The notes beneath the pieces were generated by a model. That model had not been told where the DNA came from, searched no databases, and worked only from the letters and a program-made list of their open reading frames with translations. From contig NZ_JONL01000001.1 in the NCBI RefSeq assembly GCF_000711735.1, positions 620,001 to 684,000 of the forward strand: a stretch of 64,000 nt of DNA, in the 5' to 3' direction. The translations under genes and the position numbers were made by a program. The stretch's first letter is position 1. Every line of letters starts with the position of its first letter. Shown here piece by piece: positions 16,840 to 26,241 of this stretch. The DNA comes from Maridesulfovibrio frigidus DSM 17176 (GTDB taxonomy: Bacteria; Desulfobacterota; Desulfovibrionia; Desulfovibrionales; Desulfovibrionaceae).

Positions 16840-17176
16840 GCGAGGCTTCGCAAAAGTAGAATTTTTGGCAAATATTGCGAAGATCAAAGACTTAGCAAGC
16901 AAAGGATATTCGAAGAAGGCAGTTTATCACAAGCTTATAGAAGCAGGCACTTTGTCTGTAAGTTATTCCCATTTCTGCCGTTTTGACCTCTCAGGAAATA
17001 TTTCAAAAACAAGCAATTTCACCCCAGGTGTACCCAACACCAGATCCGCCCCCGCTCTAGCCTCTGCGATCTCCGCAAAGAATTGCGAGGGCGGATCCCC
17101 TAAAGGAAGCTCTCTCTTTGTTCATAAGAAAGCAGTTACCGACGAAGACCTAGAGCAAGAATTAGTTGGCGAATAA
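16826..17176 (+). CDS. traK: TraK-like oriT-binding protein
   Basis: A 116-aa basic protein. Its first 60 residues (KVEFLANIAKIKDLASKGYS-KKAVYHKLIEAG-SVSYSHFCRF) match the N-terminal pattern of IncP TraK: FLA...I...L..G.S...I...L...G..S.SY..F.R. RP4 TraK wraps an intrinsically bent region next to oriT and aids relaxosome assembly. The C-terminal half is low-complexity. It is followed by traL and traM as in RP4, but here oriT and traJ are 43 kb away in linear order. The start overlaps the previous gene, preceded by a weak site. Confidence 0.75.
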   Translation: MKRNERGFAKVEFLANIAKIKDLASKGYSKKAVYHKLIEAGTLSVSYSHFCRFDLSGNISKTSNFTPGVPNTRSAPALASAISAKNCEGGSPKGSSLFVHKKAVTDEDLEQELVGE

Positions 17177-17194
17177 ACAACAGGAGAATTTAGA

Positions 17195-17914
17195 ATGGCG
17201 ACCATTAACATGATTTTACAAGGCAAAGGCGGCGTAGGCAAAAGCCTAGTTGCAAGTCTCATCACTCAATACCTCATAGAAAAAGGGCAAGACGTCTGTT
17301 GCGTGGACACAGATCCCGTTAACGCAACTTTTGCCGGCTACAAAAAATTCAACGTCACAGCTCTTGATATTATGAATGGAGACGACATTGATCCCAGGCG
17401 TTTTGACACTCTGGTTGAAATGATGATGGCCCTGCCGGATGAGTCTGAAATGGTAATAGATAATGGAGCGGCAACCTTTGTTCCCCTAGCCAGCTATCTT
17501 GCAGATAATAACGTTTTTGAACTCCTTCTCGAAAGTGGCCACACAATTAATCTTCATACAGTCATAACAGGCGGACAAGCTCTGCCGGATACTCTAAGCG
17601 GTTTAAATTCGCTACTTAAAGCCTTTCCGACGCCAATCTATGTCTGGCTTAACGGCTATTTCGGACAGATCAATCTCAAAGGTAAAAACTTTGAGGACTT
17701 CAAAGTTTTCAAAGAGAATACCTCCCGCTTTCCAGCTCTGATCAGACTTCCCGAAAAAAAGAAAGAAACTTTTGGCAGAGATCTTGAAAACCTTCTCACG
17801 GCAAAAATGTCTTTTCAGGAAGCTCAAGACAGCGACCTCCCTATCATGACGAGACAAAGACTCCGCATGTCATGGACTGAAATCAAAGCTGAACTTGAAA
17901 AAAGTGATCTGTAA
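17195..17914 (+). CDS. traL: TraL-like ParA-family ATPase
   Basis: A 239-aa deviant Walker P-loop ATPase (QGKGGVGKSLVASLI at the N-terminus, DTDP at the second motif), matching RP4 TraL. TraL is part of the IncP transfer region with an uncertain role, related to ParA/MinD proteins. GGAG lies eight bases upstream of ATG 17195. Operon with traK and traM. Confidence 0.85.
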   Translation: MATINMILQGKGGVGKSLVASLITQYLIEKGQDVCCVDTDPVNATFAGYKKFNVTALDIMNGDDIDPRRFDTLVEMMMALPDESEMVIDNGAATFVPLASYLADNNVFELLLESGHTINLHTVITGGQALPDTLSGLNSLLKAFPTPIYVWLNGYFGQINLKGKNFEDFKVFKENTSRFPALIRLPEKKKETFGRDLENLLTAKMSFQEAQDSDLPIMTRQRLRMSWTEIKAELEKSDL

Positions 17915-17923
17915 GGACAATTC

Positions 17924-18331
17924 ATGTCTACTGAAAATAACGCCCCCCTCACCATCCAGAAAGTGCGCGAGCTTATCGCTGAAAAGCACAACATCCTACT
18001 TGATGAGAATGATCCTATTCTCATGCTTGTAACGGTGCATCGCGCCTTTCTGGATGAGTTTGAATCAATGCTCAGTCAACAGAGAATTAAGACTGAAAAA
18101 GACATGAATCAACATGTTGCGAATTTTGCCTCAGAAGTTCGTAAATCAACAAACAGCCTTTTAAGTAAGGCTGTTAAGGCAAACATAGACAACTGCCTGA
18201 GCGTAATAAGTGCACACCAGGAAACAATGTCTGACTTTCTATCCAAGGTAAAATCTATGGCCATTCTGTCCGGCGTGCTGTTCGTACTGTCCTTGATTGT
18301 TACAGTCTCAACTCTTGTGTGGGGTGCATAA
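17924..18331 (+). CDS. traM: TraM-like conjugal transfer protein
   Basis: A 135-aa protein with a hydrophilic helical body and one C-terminal transmembrane helix (about 108-130, MAILSGVLFVLSLIVTVSTL). Order traK-traL-traM and the size match RP4 TraM. Its stop overlaps the trbB start (TAATG), indicating translational coupling. The function of TraM in IncP systems is not well defined. Confidence 0.75.
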   Translation: MSTENNAPLTIQKVRELIAEKHNILLDENDPILMLVTVHRAFLDEFESMLSQQRIKTEKDMNQHVANFASEVRKSTNSLLSKAVKANIDNCLSVISAHQETMSDFLSKVKSMAILSGVLFVLSLIVTVSTLVWGA

Positions 18332-19305
18332 TGGAAGATCGACTCGTAAACAATCTGATTCATAATATGGGGCCCATCATTATTTCAGCTCTGAAAGATA
18401 AAAATGTAGCAGAGATAATGGTTAATCCCGATGGCAAGCTTTGGATCGAGCGATTTGGTGAAGATATGCATATCGCAGGAGAAATAGACCCGGATCAAAC
18501 CGCCAGAATAGTTTCCCTAGTTGCAAGTGCGCTGGATTCTACTGTGACGAAAGAAGAACCGATTGTTGAAGGGGAACTACCAAAGACTGCGCCACTTAAC
18601 GCATGTAGATTTGAGGGAGTTTTTCCGCCAGTTGTGGACGCAGCCGCTTTTACTATTAGAAAAAAAGCCAGTCAGATCTTTCCGCTTGAGGACTATGTTG
18701 AAGGCGGAATTATGACTCATGAAGTATTGCAATCAATACATACAGCCATATCCGACAAAAAAAACATCGTAGTCTTCGGTGGAACCAGTTCTGGAAAAAC
18801 GACTCTCGTAAATGGCATTATCAAAGCTATCGCAGAAATCTCCCCCAATGACCGGCTTATCATTATTGAAGATACAGCAGAGCTGCAAAGCGAATCTCCC
18901 AATACTCTTTTTCTCAGAGCAACAGACCATACCCCCATTCAATCTTTAGTTCAGGCAAGCATGAGACTGCGGCCGGACAGAATACTGATTGGAGAGGTCA
19001 GAGCGGCTAATGCCACTATCGAATTACTTAAAAGTTGGAACACCGGACACCCTGGAGGAGTTTCAACTCTTCATGCCAACTCTGCCGCAGATGGGTTGCA
19101 GAGAATTGAAGATCTGATTGCTGAAAAAAGTAATTTCCCTATGCCGCGCCTGGTCGGAGCGGCTGTTGATTTCATTATCTATATCCACAAATCAAGAACT
19201 GTCAAAGCAGGTCGGAGGGTATCAGAAGTAGCAAAAGTTCTGGGCTACGACTCTCAAAAACAAGAGTACAAATTGGAGTACATCCACAATGAAAATAAGT
19301 ACTAA
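18331..19305 (+). CDS. trbB: TrbB, VirB11-type transfer ATPase
   Basis: A 324-aa hexameric secretion ATPase of the mating-pair formation system. Walker A is GGTSSGKTTLV, the Asp-box follows as IIIEDTAEL, Walker B is RPDRILIGEVR, and the His box is GGVSTLHANSA. It powers pilus assembly or substrate transfer at the inner membrane. ATG 18331 overlaps the traM stop and is preferred over GTG 18319. It opens the trb gene block. Confidence 0.95.
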   Translation: MEDRLVNNLIHNMGPIIISALKDKNVAEIMVNPDGKLWIERFGEDMHIAGEIDPDQTARIVSLVASALDSTVTKEEPIVEGELPKTAPLNACRFEGVFPPVVDAAAFTIRKKASQIFPLEDYVEGGIMTHEVLQSIHTAISDKKNIVVFGGTSSGKTTLVNGIIKAIAEISPNDRLIIIEDTAELQSESPNTLFLRATDHTPIQSLVQASMRLRPDRILIGEVRAANATIELLKSWNTGHPGGVSTLHANSAADGLQRIEDLIAEKSNFPMPRLVGAAVDFIIYIHKSRTVKAGRRVSEVAKVLGYDSQKQEYKLEYIHNENKY

Positions 19306-19600
19306 GCTGTCACAATTTTTCATGCTTGTTGTTCTTCTGCTTCCAGAAGCAGCTTTTGCAAGTGGCCTTGATGAATTTCAGGGACCAATCGATAAAATTT
19401 TAGGCACGGTTTCTGGCCCTGTCGGCGGAGCAATATCCGCCATAGCTATCGCGATTTGCGGCATAACATTTATCATGAAACGCGCAGAACTCGGGGAAGG
19501 ATTCAAAATTTTTCTATCTGTTGTGGTTGGTATCTGTTTCATAGCTTTAGCCAACAGCCTTGTTCAGTCGATGTTCACTTTTAGCGGGGCTGTTCTATGA
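19289..19600 (+). CDS. trbC: TrbC, VirB2-type pilin
   Basis: A 103-aa prepilin with signal peptide (cleavage near AFA-SGLDEF) and two hydrophobic helices (about 45-62 and 75-95). In RP4 this subunit is trimmed and cyclised by TraF; a TraF homologue is encoded at 42.4 kb, so the same maturation is likely. It overlaps trbB by 17 bp and trbD by 4 bp. Confidence 0.9.
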   Translation: MKISTKLSQFFMLVVLLLPEAAFASGLDEFQGPIDKILGTVSGPVGGAISAIAIAICGITFIMKRAELGEGFKIFLSVVVGICFIALANSLVQSMFTFSGAVL

Positions 19601-19893
19601 GTTCCCAAAGCCTAGATCTCAGAACAGTACCTGTTCGCAGATCCCTCCATAGACATTCGCTGATGATGGGAGCTGAACGAGATCTCGTCATGTATGCGGC
19701 CTTGATTGGTTTTGTCCTAGCTGTTGGTGGAAAAACAATTTTATCTGCCAGCGTTGCAATAATTTTTTGGATTGTAAGTGTGTTTCTACTCCAGATTATG
19801 GGCAAAGCGGATCCGCAAATGTCCAAGATATGGTTTCGCCAAAATGCACAACAAAATGAATACCCGGCAAGATCAACTCCATGGAGGCGATAA
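19597..19893 (+). CDS. trbD: TrbD, VirB3-type protein
   Basis: A 98-aa inner-membrane protein with RTVPVRRSLHRHSLMMGAER near the N-terminus, typical of VirB3/TrbD, then two close hydrophobic helices (about 36-70). It overlaps trbC by ATGA. VirB3 proteins associate with the VirB4 ATPase encoded next. Confidence 0.9.
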   Translation: MSSQSLDLRTVPVRRSLHRHSLMMGAERDLVMYAALIGFVLAVGGKTILSASVAIIFWIVSVFLLQIMGKADPQMSKIWFRQNAQQNEYPARSTPWRR

Positions 19894-19894
19894 C

Positions 19895-22315
19895 ATGATT
19901 TCACTAAAAGACTACCGCGATAAACAAAAAGGATTACCTGATTTGTTACCATATGCGGCCATGGTGGATAATGGAATCGTACTTTGTAAAAACGGTGCAT
20001 TATTAGCTAGCTGGTTTTTCAGATCACAGGACACAGCCTCTAGCACACCCGATGAACTTGCAACCGTTAGTGCAAAAGTCAATCAGGCTCTAAAACAATT
20101 GGGATCTGGCTGGTTGTGTAATGTAGATGCAATCAGATTTCCGTCCACAAGCTACCCTGCTCCAGGCGCAAGTTTTTTCCCTGACAGTACAACCAAGGCA
20201 ATAGAAAATGAACGCAGAGCTGTTTTCGAATCAGGATTTTTTTACACTACAAAAACTTACCTGACGGTTACTTATACACCTCAGCTTAACGCTGACAAAA
20301 TCAAGAAATATGCTGGAAATTCCGGAACGGTAAACCACCAGCTTGAAAAACAAATAAGTGATTTCAAAAAAACTCTTGTTCAACTTGAAGATTCTTTGTC
20401 TCTATGCCTCCTTCTTGAAAGGCTCACAGACTACACTTATGAAGACGAATTCGGAAAAAACAGAACGATTTCGCCATTGCTCAGTTTTCTCCACACCTGC
20501 GTTACCGGCGAAAATCAGGAAATTGTATTACCGGATACGCCTATGTATCTGGACGCAGTTATAGGCAGTAAAGATTTAATTGCTGGCGATCTGCCATCCA
20601 TAGATAATAAATATATTCAGGTTTTAGCTATTGATGGGTTACCAGCAGAAAGCTGGCCTTCAATGCTATCTTGCCTTGAAGGAATTCCTCTAGAATACCG
20701 CTTTTCAAGCCGATTTATTTGCATGGATCAGTTCGAAGCACTTAAGGAATTGGAGCTGTACCGTAAGACATGGCAGCAGCAGGTTTTTAAATTCTTTGAC
20801 GTTATGTTCAACAAGGCCAACCCCAGAGCTAATCGCGATGCGGTTTCCATGACAAATGATGCTGAAAAAGCAATTGCGGAATTGCAATCAGGTATTGTTT
20901 CTGCCGGATTCTATACAGCATGCATTGTACTGCTCGGTAAAAATTTAGAAGAGCTTGAAGAATACACAAGACTACTTAGCAGGCTTGTAAGGGAGAAAAA
21001 TTTCAGTTGCCGGACAGAGACAACCAATGCTCTTGAAGCATGGCTTGGAACTCATCCAGGAAACGGGGTTGCAAACATCCGCCGCCCTATCATTAATTCA
21101 ATGAACCTTGCTGACATGCTTCCTCTAGCAACGATATGGCCTGGCAGAGAATTCAACCCTTCACCTATGTTTCCACCATATTCTCCGGCCCTGATGCATT
21201 GCGCAACGGAAGGATCAACTCCGTTCAGGCTCAACCTTCACGCGGGAGATATCGGGCATACTTTGATTTTCGGGCCTACCGGATCAGGTAAGTCCACCCT
21301 TCTTGGAATTCTTGCTGCGCAATTCAGACGCTACAAAGGCGCAACTATCTTTGCTTTTGACAAAGGCATGTCTCTGTATCCGCTTTGTGCAGGATCTGGA
21401 GGATCACATTATGAGATAGCGGGCGAAGATTCGTCCCTTTCATTTGCTCCTCTTTCATACGTTGATTCTGACGCAGAACAAAGTTGGGCTGAAGAATGGA
21501 TTGAAACACTAGTTAAGCTTCAGGGTTTTACAGTTCTTCCCGCCCATCGAAATTCAATTCATCAAGCTATGAATCTTCTCAGAGAAAATCCTTCTGAAAT
21601 GCGGTCCCTTACAGATTTCTATCATCTCTTACAGGACGAACAACTACGAGAAGCTATCAAACATTACACCGAAGCTGGAGCAATGGGCCATTTACTGGAC
21701 GCCAAAACGGATAATCTGGGTATGGATGACTTCATGGTGTTTGAAATTGAAGAGCTCATGAATCTTGGAGATAAAAATCTTATCCCCGTTCTGCTTTACC
21801 TTTTTCATCGCATACAAAAAGCCCTTAAAGGGCAACCCGCAATGCTCGTGCTTGATGAAGCTTGGATCATGCTTGGCCATGATGTTTTTCGAGAACAAAT
21901 AAGGGAATGGCTCAAGGTTTTACGTAAAGCCAATTGCGCTGTTGTTTTGGCAACGCAGTCATTATCTGATGCAGTCCGTTCTGGAATCTTAGATGTTCTT
22001 GTAGAGTCCTGCCCAACCAAAATATTTCTATCAAATGAAAGCGCTATTCAAGAAGTTCAGCGAAAACTTTATCAAGATCTAGGTCTCAACTCTACCCAAA
22101 TACAAATTATAGCTTCTGCCGTGCCTAAACAGGACTACTACATAGTTTCTCCCGAAGGGCGCAGGCTTATAGATTTGGCACTAGGTCCAGTTGCTCTTTC
22201 CTTTGTCGGATCATCTGACAAGGGCAGTATTGCGCGAATTAAGAAACTAAATGCAGAGCATGGGCAGAGTTGGCCGGAAAAATGGTTGGAAGAAAGACAA
22301 GGGGATTTCAGATGA
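19895..22315 (+). CDS. trbE: TrbE, VirB4-type transfer ATPase
   Basis: An 806-aa ATPase. N-terminal CagE/VirB4 domain, then a RecA-like motor with Walker A GPTGSGKSTLLGI (about residue 465) and Walker B MLVLDEAWIML, plus the motif ATQSLSDAV. Start ATG 19895 (MISLKDYRDKQKG) has GGAGG eight bases upstream; the longer frame from 19778 lies in trbD. It energises assembly with TrbB. Its stop overlaps the trbJ start. Confidence 0.95.
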   Translation: MISLKDYRDKQKGLPDLLPYAAMVDNGIVLCKNGALLASWFFRSQDTASSTPDELATVSAKVNQALKQLGSGWLCNVDAIRFPSTSYPAPGASFFPDSTTKAIENERRAVFESGFFYTTKTYLTVTYTPQLNADKIKKYAGNSGTVNHQLEKQISDFKKTLVQLEDSLSLCLLLERLTDYTYEDEFGKNRTISPLLSFLHTCVTGENQEIVLPDTPMYLDAVIGSKDLIAGDLPSIDNKYIQVLAIDGLPAESWPSMLSCLEGIPLEYRFSSRFICMDQFEALKELELYRKTWQQQVFKFFDVMFNKANPRANRDAVSMTNDAEKAIAELQSGIVSAGFYTACIVLLGKNLEELEEYTRLLSRLVREKNFSCRTETTNALEAWLGTHPGNGVANIRRPIINSMNLADMLPLATIWPGREFNPSPMFPPYSPALMHCATEGSTPFRLNLHAGDIGHTLIFGPTGSGKSTLLGILAAQFRRYKGATIFAFDKGMSLYPLCAGSGGSHYEIAGEDSSLSFAPLSYVDSDAEQSWAEEWIETLVKLQGFTVLPAHRNSIHQAMNLLRENPSEMRSLTDFYHLLQDEQLREAIKHYTEAGAMGHLLDAKTDNLGMDDFMVFEIEELMNLGDKNLIPVLLYLFHRIQKALKGQPAMLVLDEAWIMLGHDVFREQIREWLKVLRKANCAVVLATQSLSDAVRSGILDVLVESCPTKIFLSNESAIQEVQRKLYQDLGLNSTQIQIIASAVPKQDYYIVSPEGRRLIDLALGPVALSFVGSSDKGSIARIKKLNAEHGQSWPEKWLEERQGDFR

Positions 22316-23112
22316 GGAAATTCATAATCACTTCCACTCTTTTTATTTTGCTTTCCACCCTGACAGCCCCGGCCTCTGCAATGGTCGTAACCTGCACCAA
22401 TTGTAGTGACAGATTTTTGCAAGCTTTAGAGCGAGCTACAAGCATCGAGCAGCTAGAGGGTATGTGGAAAACTTACGCTGAAGAAATGATGCAGACTCAG
22501 CAACAAATCATGATGGTGAAGCAAAATATTGAGCAGTACGTCAACATGGTAAAAAACACTATTCGGCTACCGTTCTCAATCAAAAACACCGTCATGAGAG
22601 ACTTTAAAAACCTTGCATCCCTATCTAAAAATCTCGTCACAACCATGGGCGAACTTGATGTCATGGATGGAATCTATGACTCATATTATCCAAGCTTCAG
22701 CTATGCAAAAGATCTCGTAGGACTTCCTTCAAGTGATGTTAATCCGAAATATTACGAATATTATTCCAAGTGGTCAGAAAGAGTGGATGAAGCAACCAAG
22801 GCCACCTTTAAAGTCTCAGGCCAGCAATTGAAAGAGATCAGTGAATCTGACGAATTTGACTCATATATTGAAGACCTTCTCAGCACACCTGACGGCCGTA
22901 TGCAGGCATTAGAAGCGGCGAATCAACTTACTGGAGTTCAGATTTCAGAGATGCGCAAGCTACGTGCGCTTATGGCTACTCATATTCAAAATCAGGCACA
23001 GGTTGAACAGAAGAAGGAAAAGATTGATCAGATTAAAGATCTTAATAGCAAAAGATTTATTGAAAACAACCTAGCTGATCAGGCAAAAAAACTTTTGAGT
23101 GAAGGGAACTAA
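22312..23112 (+). CDS. trbJ: TrbJ, VirB5-type minor pilus protein
   Basis: A 266-aa exported protein with signal peptide (about 1-24, cut near ASA-MVV), a Cys pair (CTNC) just after the signal, and a long helical body with Gln/Lys-rich coiled coils. RP4 TrbJ has the same plan and sits before trbK and trbL. VirB5 proteins localise to pilus tips. ATG 22312 overlaps the trbE TGA. Confidence 0.88.
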   Translation: MRKFIITSTLFILLSTLTAPASAMVVTCTNCSDRFLQALERATSIEQLEGMWKTYAEEMMQTQQQIMMVKQNIEQYVNMVKNTIRLPFSIKNTVMRDFKNLASLSKNLVTTMGELDVMDGIYDSYYPSFSYAKDLVGLPSSDVNPKYYEYYSKWSERVDEATKATFKVSGQQLKEISESDEFDSYIEDLLSTPDGRMQALEAANQLTGVQISEMRKLRALMATHIQNQAQVEQKKEKIDQIKDLNSKRFIENNLADQAKKLLSEGN

Positions 23113-23114
23113 TC

Positions 23115-24539
23115 ATGCTGTTTTATATTATTCTTTTTCCTTTTTATCTAAAAGCTTTTGAACTTGAACTGCCAAATCATTTTGGACAAAATCTTTCGTT
23201 GCCTGTTCAGTCTTTTGTTCACGTAGAACTTTTTCCTCCTGAGCCTTTTCAATATCACTTTGACCACAAGCTGACAGCAAAATACTCAAGAACAGAGTGG
23301 TTAAAAAACAAATTAATAAACGCATTTAAACTCCTTATTTTAATTCTAAACATTATAAAAAATACTATTTTTAATGTCAATTTTTTTGTTATTTTACCTA
23401 TATTGATACTAATATTTTTTTGCTCAGACTTGGCTTTTGCTGATGCAGCAGAAAAAACAACACAAAGCCTAGACTTTCCCTCAAAATTGCTTTTTGAGAT
23501 TGAAGCGGCCGCTAAAACATGGGGGCCAGCTATTCAAGGGTATTCCCTCAGCCTATTCAAAAAATTGCTCATAATAGAAATGGCATGGATGGGTATTCAA
23601 GCAATCCTTAAAGGTTCTGATCTCCAGCAACTCTTAGCAGAATTTGTGCTGCTGATTATATATGCATGTTTTATGCTAGCGATTTTGTACCATTATGAAG
23701 AGTGGGCCAATGCTTTAATCAAATCTTTTGGGAGTGTTGCAATTAAAACCGGGGCACCTAAAACTAGTCCCAAAGAAATCTTTGTCTATGGGCTCATAAT
23801 TATAGGAAATTTGCTAAACAATCTTAGTGTATTAAATGTACCTCTAAGCATTGGAATAGTCTTATGCTGCTTTATCATAGCTATTACTTTCACACTGATC
23901 ACAGCTCAAGTGGTTATGGTGAAATGTGAAGCGTTTATAGTGCTCAATGCTGGGGCCATTCTTCTAGGATTCGGTGGTTCCAAGTTTACTAAAGATTATG
24001 CAATAAATTTTCTTCGCTACGCCCTTTCTGTTGCTGTAAAACTCTTTGTTCTACAGCTCTTACTCAGCATGAGCATGAATTTTATTGAAAAATTCACTAC
24101 CGTCAACTCTCAAAGCTTCGCCGATATCTTTCTAGTAATTTGCTCCTCTATCCTGATCCTCGCTCTCGTCAAATCCATCCCAGATATAGTTTCCGGAATT
24201 GTAAACGGCTCCCACGTATCCACTGGCAGTGCTCTGACTTCCGCATTTTCTGCGGTCGGAATTGGCACTATGGCGGCGATGCAAGGCATTAAAACTGCCG
24301 GAGGTGGAGCTATTGATGCGAAACGTGGAGTTGATGCTTTGCGTGAAGCTACAAGCATGGCCGGATCACAAGGATCAACAGGCTTTGCCAAGGGAATGCA
24401 GACTTTAAAGAACCTTGGTGGAGCCATGCGCGACAACATCGGAGACAGCAGCATGGGCAACGTTAGAAGTAGCATGAAAGCTCGCCATGAAGCGTTTAAA
24501 ATGGAGCAAGATTCAGGAACTGAAAATCCCAATAAATAG
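23115..24539 (+). CDS. trbL: TrbL, VirB6-type channel protein (start uncertain)
   Basis: The conserved part begins near residue 96 and shows a VirB6/TrbL polytopic membrane protein with about six helices (residues 150-360), a Ser/Gly-rich segment near 370-400, and a hydrophilic C-terminal tail. It forms the inner-membrane channel. The given frame starts at ATG 23115, but its first 70 codons cover the antisense lipoprotein and look unnatural. A signal peptide (KNTIFNVNFFVILPILILI, cut near AFA-DAA) fits a start at the ATT/ATA codons of 23352-23357 or TTG 23403, none with a clear ribosome binding site. Confidence 0.85.
   Translation: MLFYIILFPFYLKAFELELPNHFGQNLSLPVQSFVHVELFPPEPFQYHFDHKLTAKYSRTEWLKNKLINAFKLLILILNIIKNTIFNVNFFVILPILILIFFCSDLAFADAAEKTTQSLDFPSKLLFEIEAAAKTWGPAIQGYSLSLFKKLLIIEMAWMGIQAILKGSDLQQLLAEFVLLIIYACFMLAILYHYEEWANALIKSFGSVAIKTGAPKTSPKEIFVYGLIIIGNLLNNLSVLNVPLSIGIVLCCFIIAITFTLITAQVVMVKCEAFIVLNAGAILLGFGGSKFTKDYAINFLRYALSVAVKLFVLQLLLSMSMNFIEKFTTVNSQSFADIFLVICSSILILALVKSIPDIVSGIVNGSHVSTGSALTSAFSAVGIGTMAAMQGIKTAGGGAIDAKRGVDALREATSMAGSQGSTGFAKGMQTLKNLGGAMRDNIGDSSMGNVRSSMKARHEAFKMEQDSGTENPNK
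23128..23325 (-). CDS. TrbK-like lipoprotein (putative entry exclusion), antisense
   Basis: A 65-aa protein on the strand opposite to the transfer operon, between trbJ and trbL. It has a classic lipoprotein signal: MRLLIC, hydrophobic stretch, lipobox LLSAC-G (Cys at residue 20), then a charged helical tail. AAGGAG lies five bases before ATG 23325. RP4 TrbK, the entry-exclusion lipoprotein, has similar size and position but is on the operon strand. Homology to TrbK cannot be shown from sequence; the function is inferred from signal type and place. It overlaps the extended N-terminus of the trbL frame. Confidence 0.7.
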   Translation of the reverse strand: MRLLICFLTTLFLSILLSACGQSDIEKAQEEKVLREQKTEQATKDFVQNDLAVQVQKLLDKKEKE

Positions 24540-24589
24540 CAGCCCATTTTAACTGCGACAACAATAAAAAAACTCAGGAATAACCAGCT

Positions 24590-25249
24590 ATGTCGGACAA
24601 AACAATGAACCCATATTTAGATGCTCGAACAGAATGGCTCGAACGATACGGTTCTTACATAGAAAGCCGTAATCAGTGGAGGATCGCATCACTCATAGCT
24701 CTTCTGATTGCGGTGCTGTCTATCAGTATAAACATCATCCAGATCACGCAAAACAAAGTCATTCCCTATGTGGTTGAGGTGGACAAACTCGGCCACTCTG
24801 TTGCGGTTAAACGCGCAGATTCAACGGTCAATGTGTCCGACCGGATTATTCAGGCTGAAATTGCGAATCTCATTGTTAACTGGCGTTCAGTAACTGCGGA
24901 TCTCGGGCTACAGAAAAAGATGGTTACTAAAATGTCTTCCTTTGTAACAGGAGCGGCTCGTGGAGCCACCCGCTCTTGGTACGAAGCTAACAACCCATAT
25001 GAACGAGGTCAGAAGGTTCTTGTTGAAGTCGATATCAAAGGAATTCCTCTTCCTGTCAGCAGTGAAAGCTGGCGCATCGAATGGCTAGAGACAATCCGCA
25101 ACCATTCCGGTGTGGCCATGTCCAGCACTAAGTATGAAGCAACTTTGAAGGTCCGCATTTCTTCCCCAACAACAGACAGCCAAATTATCAGGAATCCTGC
25201 CGGTGTTTATATCACCGAATTGTCCTGGGCAAAACTTCTTGAGCAATAG
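24590..25249 (+). CDS. trbF: TrbF, VirB8-type protein
   Basis: A 219-aa inner-membrane protein with one N-terminal helix (about 31-53) and a periplasmic VirB8 fold containing NPYERG (near residue 142), the family's dimer region, and a terminal strand. It contacts VirB10/TrbI. AGGA lies upstream. The first residues (NPYLDARTEWLERYG) are typical of TrbF. Confidence 0.92.
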   Translation: MSDKTMNPYLDARTEWLERYGSYIESRNQWRIASLIALLIAVLSISINIIQITQNKVIPYVVEVDKLGHSVAVKRADSTVNVSDRIIQAEIANLIVNWRSVTADLGLQKKMVTKMSSFVTGAARGATRSWYEANNPYERGQKVLVEVDIKGIPLPVSSESWRIEWLETIRNHSGVAMSSTKYEATLKVRISSPTTDSQIIRNPAGVYITELSWAKLLEQ

Positions 25250-25257
25250 GAGCCGTA

Positions 25258-26241
25258 ATGAACCGAATTATTTTCATATCATTTTGCCTTGTTCTACTAA
25301 CTTGTAATTCTGTCTCAGCAGCAACTGAAACGGACCAACAAGGGCTAGTAAATAAGGTATTTGCCCAGCACAATCCTGCTCCTGAAAACAATTCAGGAAG
25401 GAAGAGCGAAAAGCTGAGAGAAGTGGCGATAAACCAACCCGCTCCAGACTATATCAGCAAAACGGACGTTCGTCTGAATAGTAAGGAATGGAAGGCTTTA
25501 AAACTCTCTAAGGAGTGGATAAACCGCAAAGTAAACCCAATAATGCATAGCAACGGCAAGATTGTTTATGTTTTTGGAGCAACTCTTCCCACCATCATTT
25601 GTTCCCCGCTCATGGCTTCTGACCTTGAGTTTCAGCCCGGAGAAAACGTCAACGATGTCATAATCGGCGACACAGCCAGATGGATTGTTGTTGTCGCTCA
25701 ATCAGGTCTTTCAGGCCGCGAAAGCACTCACCTTGTTATCAAGCCGCTTGATGCAGGGCTTGTAACGACCGCTGTTATTACTACCGACCGCAGAACTTAC
25801 CATCTTAAACTTGTATCCCGCCGCAAGGGGTACACCCCGTATGTCGCGTTCATCTATCCTGAAGATCAGGAGAAAATTCTTAAGGCAAGTTTGAAGAAGA
25901 AACGCCGCAAAGAGTCTTGGAAAACTACGGAAATCGAAGGAAATCCTACAGATATTTCCGCGTTGGATTTTGGCTACTCCATCACAGGAGATGAAGCCAG
26001 CTGGAAGCCGATGCGAGTCTATAACGACGGCATTCGAACTTTTATTCAGCTCCCCAGAACATCCACTCAGACTGAAATCCCTGTTCTACTTGTTGAGAAA
26101 GCTGGAGAAGAAGCGATCGTCAATTACAGGGTCAAAGGTAACGCCATGATCGTGGATGAGATCTTTGAAAAAGCAATTCTGGTGGCCGGAACAGGCATGG
26201 ATCAGGAAAAAGTTGAAATCAAAAGATTGGAGGACAAATGA
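25258..26241 (+). CDS. trbG: TrbG, VirB9-type outer-core protein
   Basis: A 327-aa exported protein with signal peptide (cut near VSA-ATE). The N-terminal part is variable; the VirB9/CagX domain (about 95-325) has YVFGATLPTIICSPL, a conserved DTARWIV motif and LVIKP, then a C-terminal lobe (YNDGIRTFIQLP). It joins TrbI in the outer-membrane ring. It overlaps trbH by 4 bp. Confidence 0.92.
   Translation: MNRIIFISFCLVLLTCNSVSAATETDQQGLVNKVFAQHNPAPENNSGRKSEKLREVAINQPAPDYISKTDVRLNSKEWKALKLSKEWINRKVNPIMHSNGKIVYVFGATLPTIICSPLMASDLEFQPGENVNDVIIGDTARWIVVVAQSGLSGRESTHLVIKPLDAGLVTTAVITTDRRTYHLKLVSRRKGYTPYVAFIYPEDQEKILKASLKKKRRKESWKTTEIEGNPTDISALDFGYSITGDEASWKPMRVYNDGIRTFIQLPRTSTQTEIPVLLVEKAGEEAIVNYRVKGNAMIVDEIFEKAILVAGTGMDQEKVEIKRLEDK

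Noticed and set aside
19778-19894. Upstream extension of trbE
   Set aside because: It lies inside trbD, and ATG 19895 has a proper GGAGG; the extension has no matching homology.
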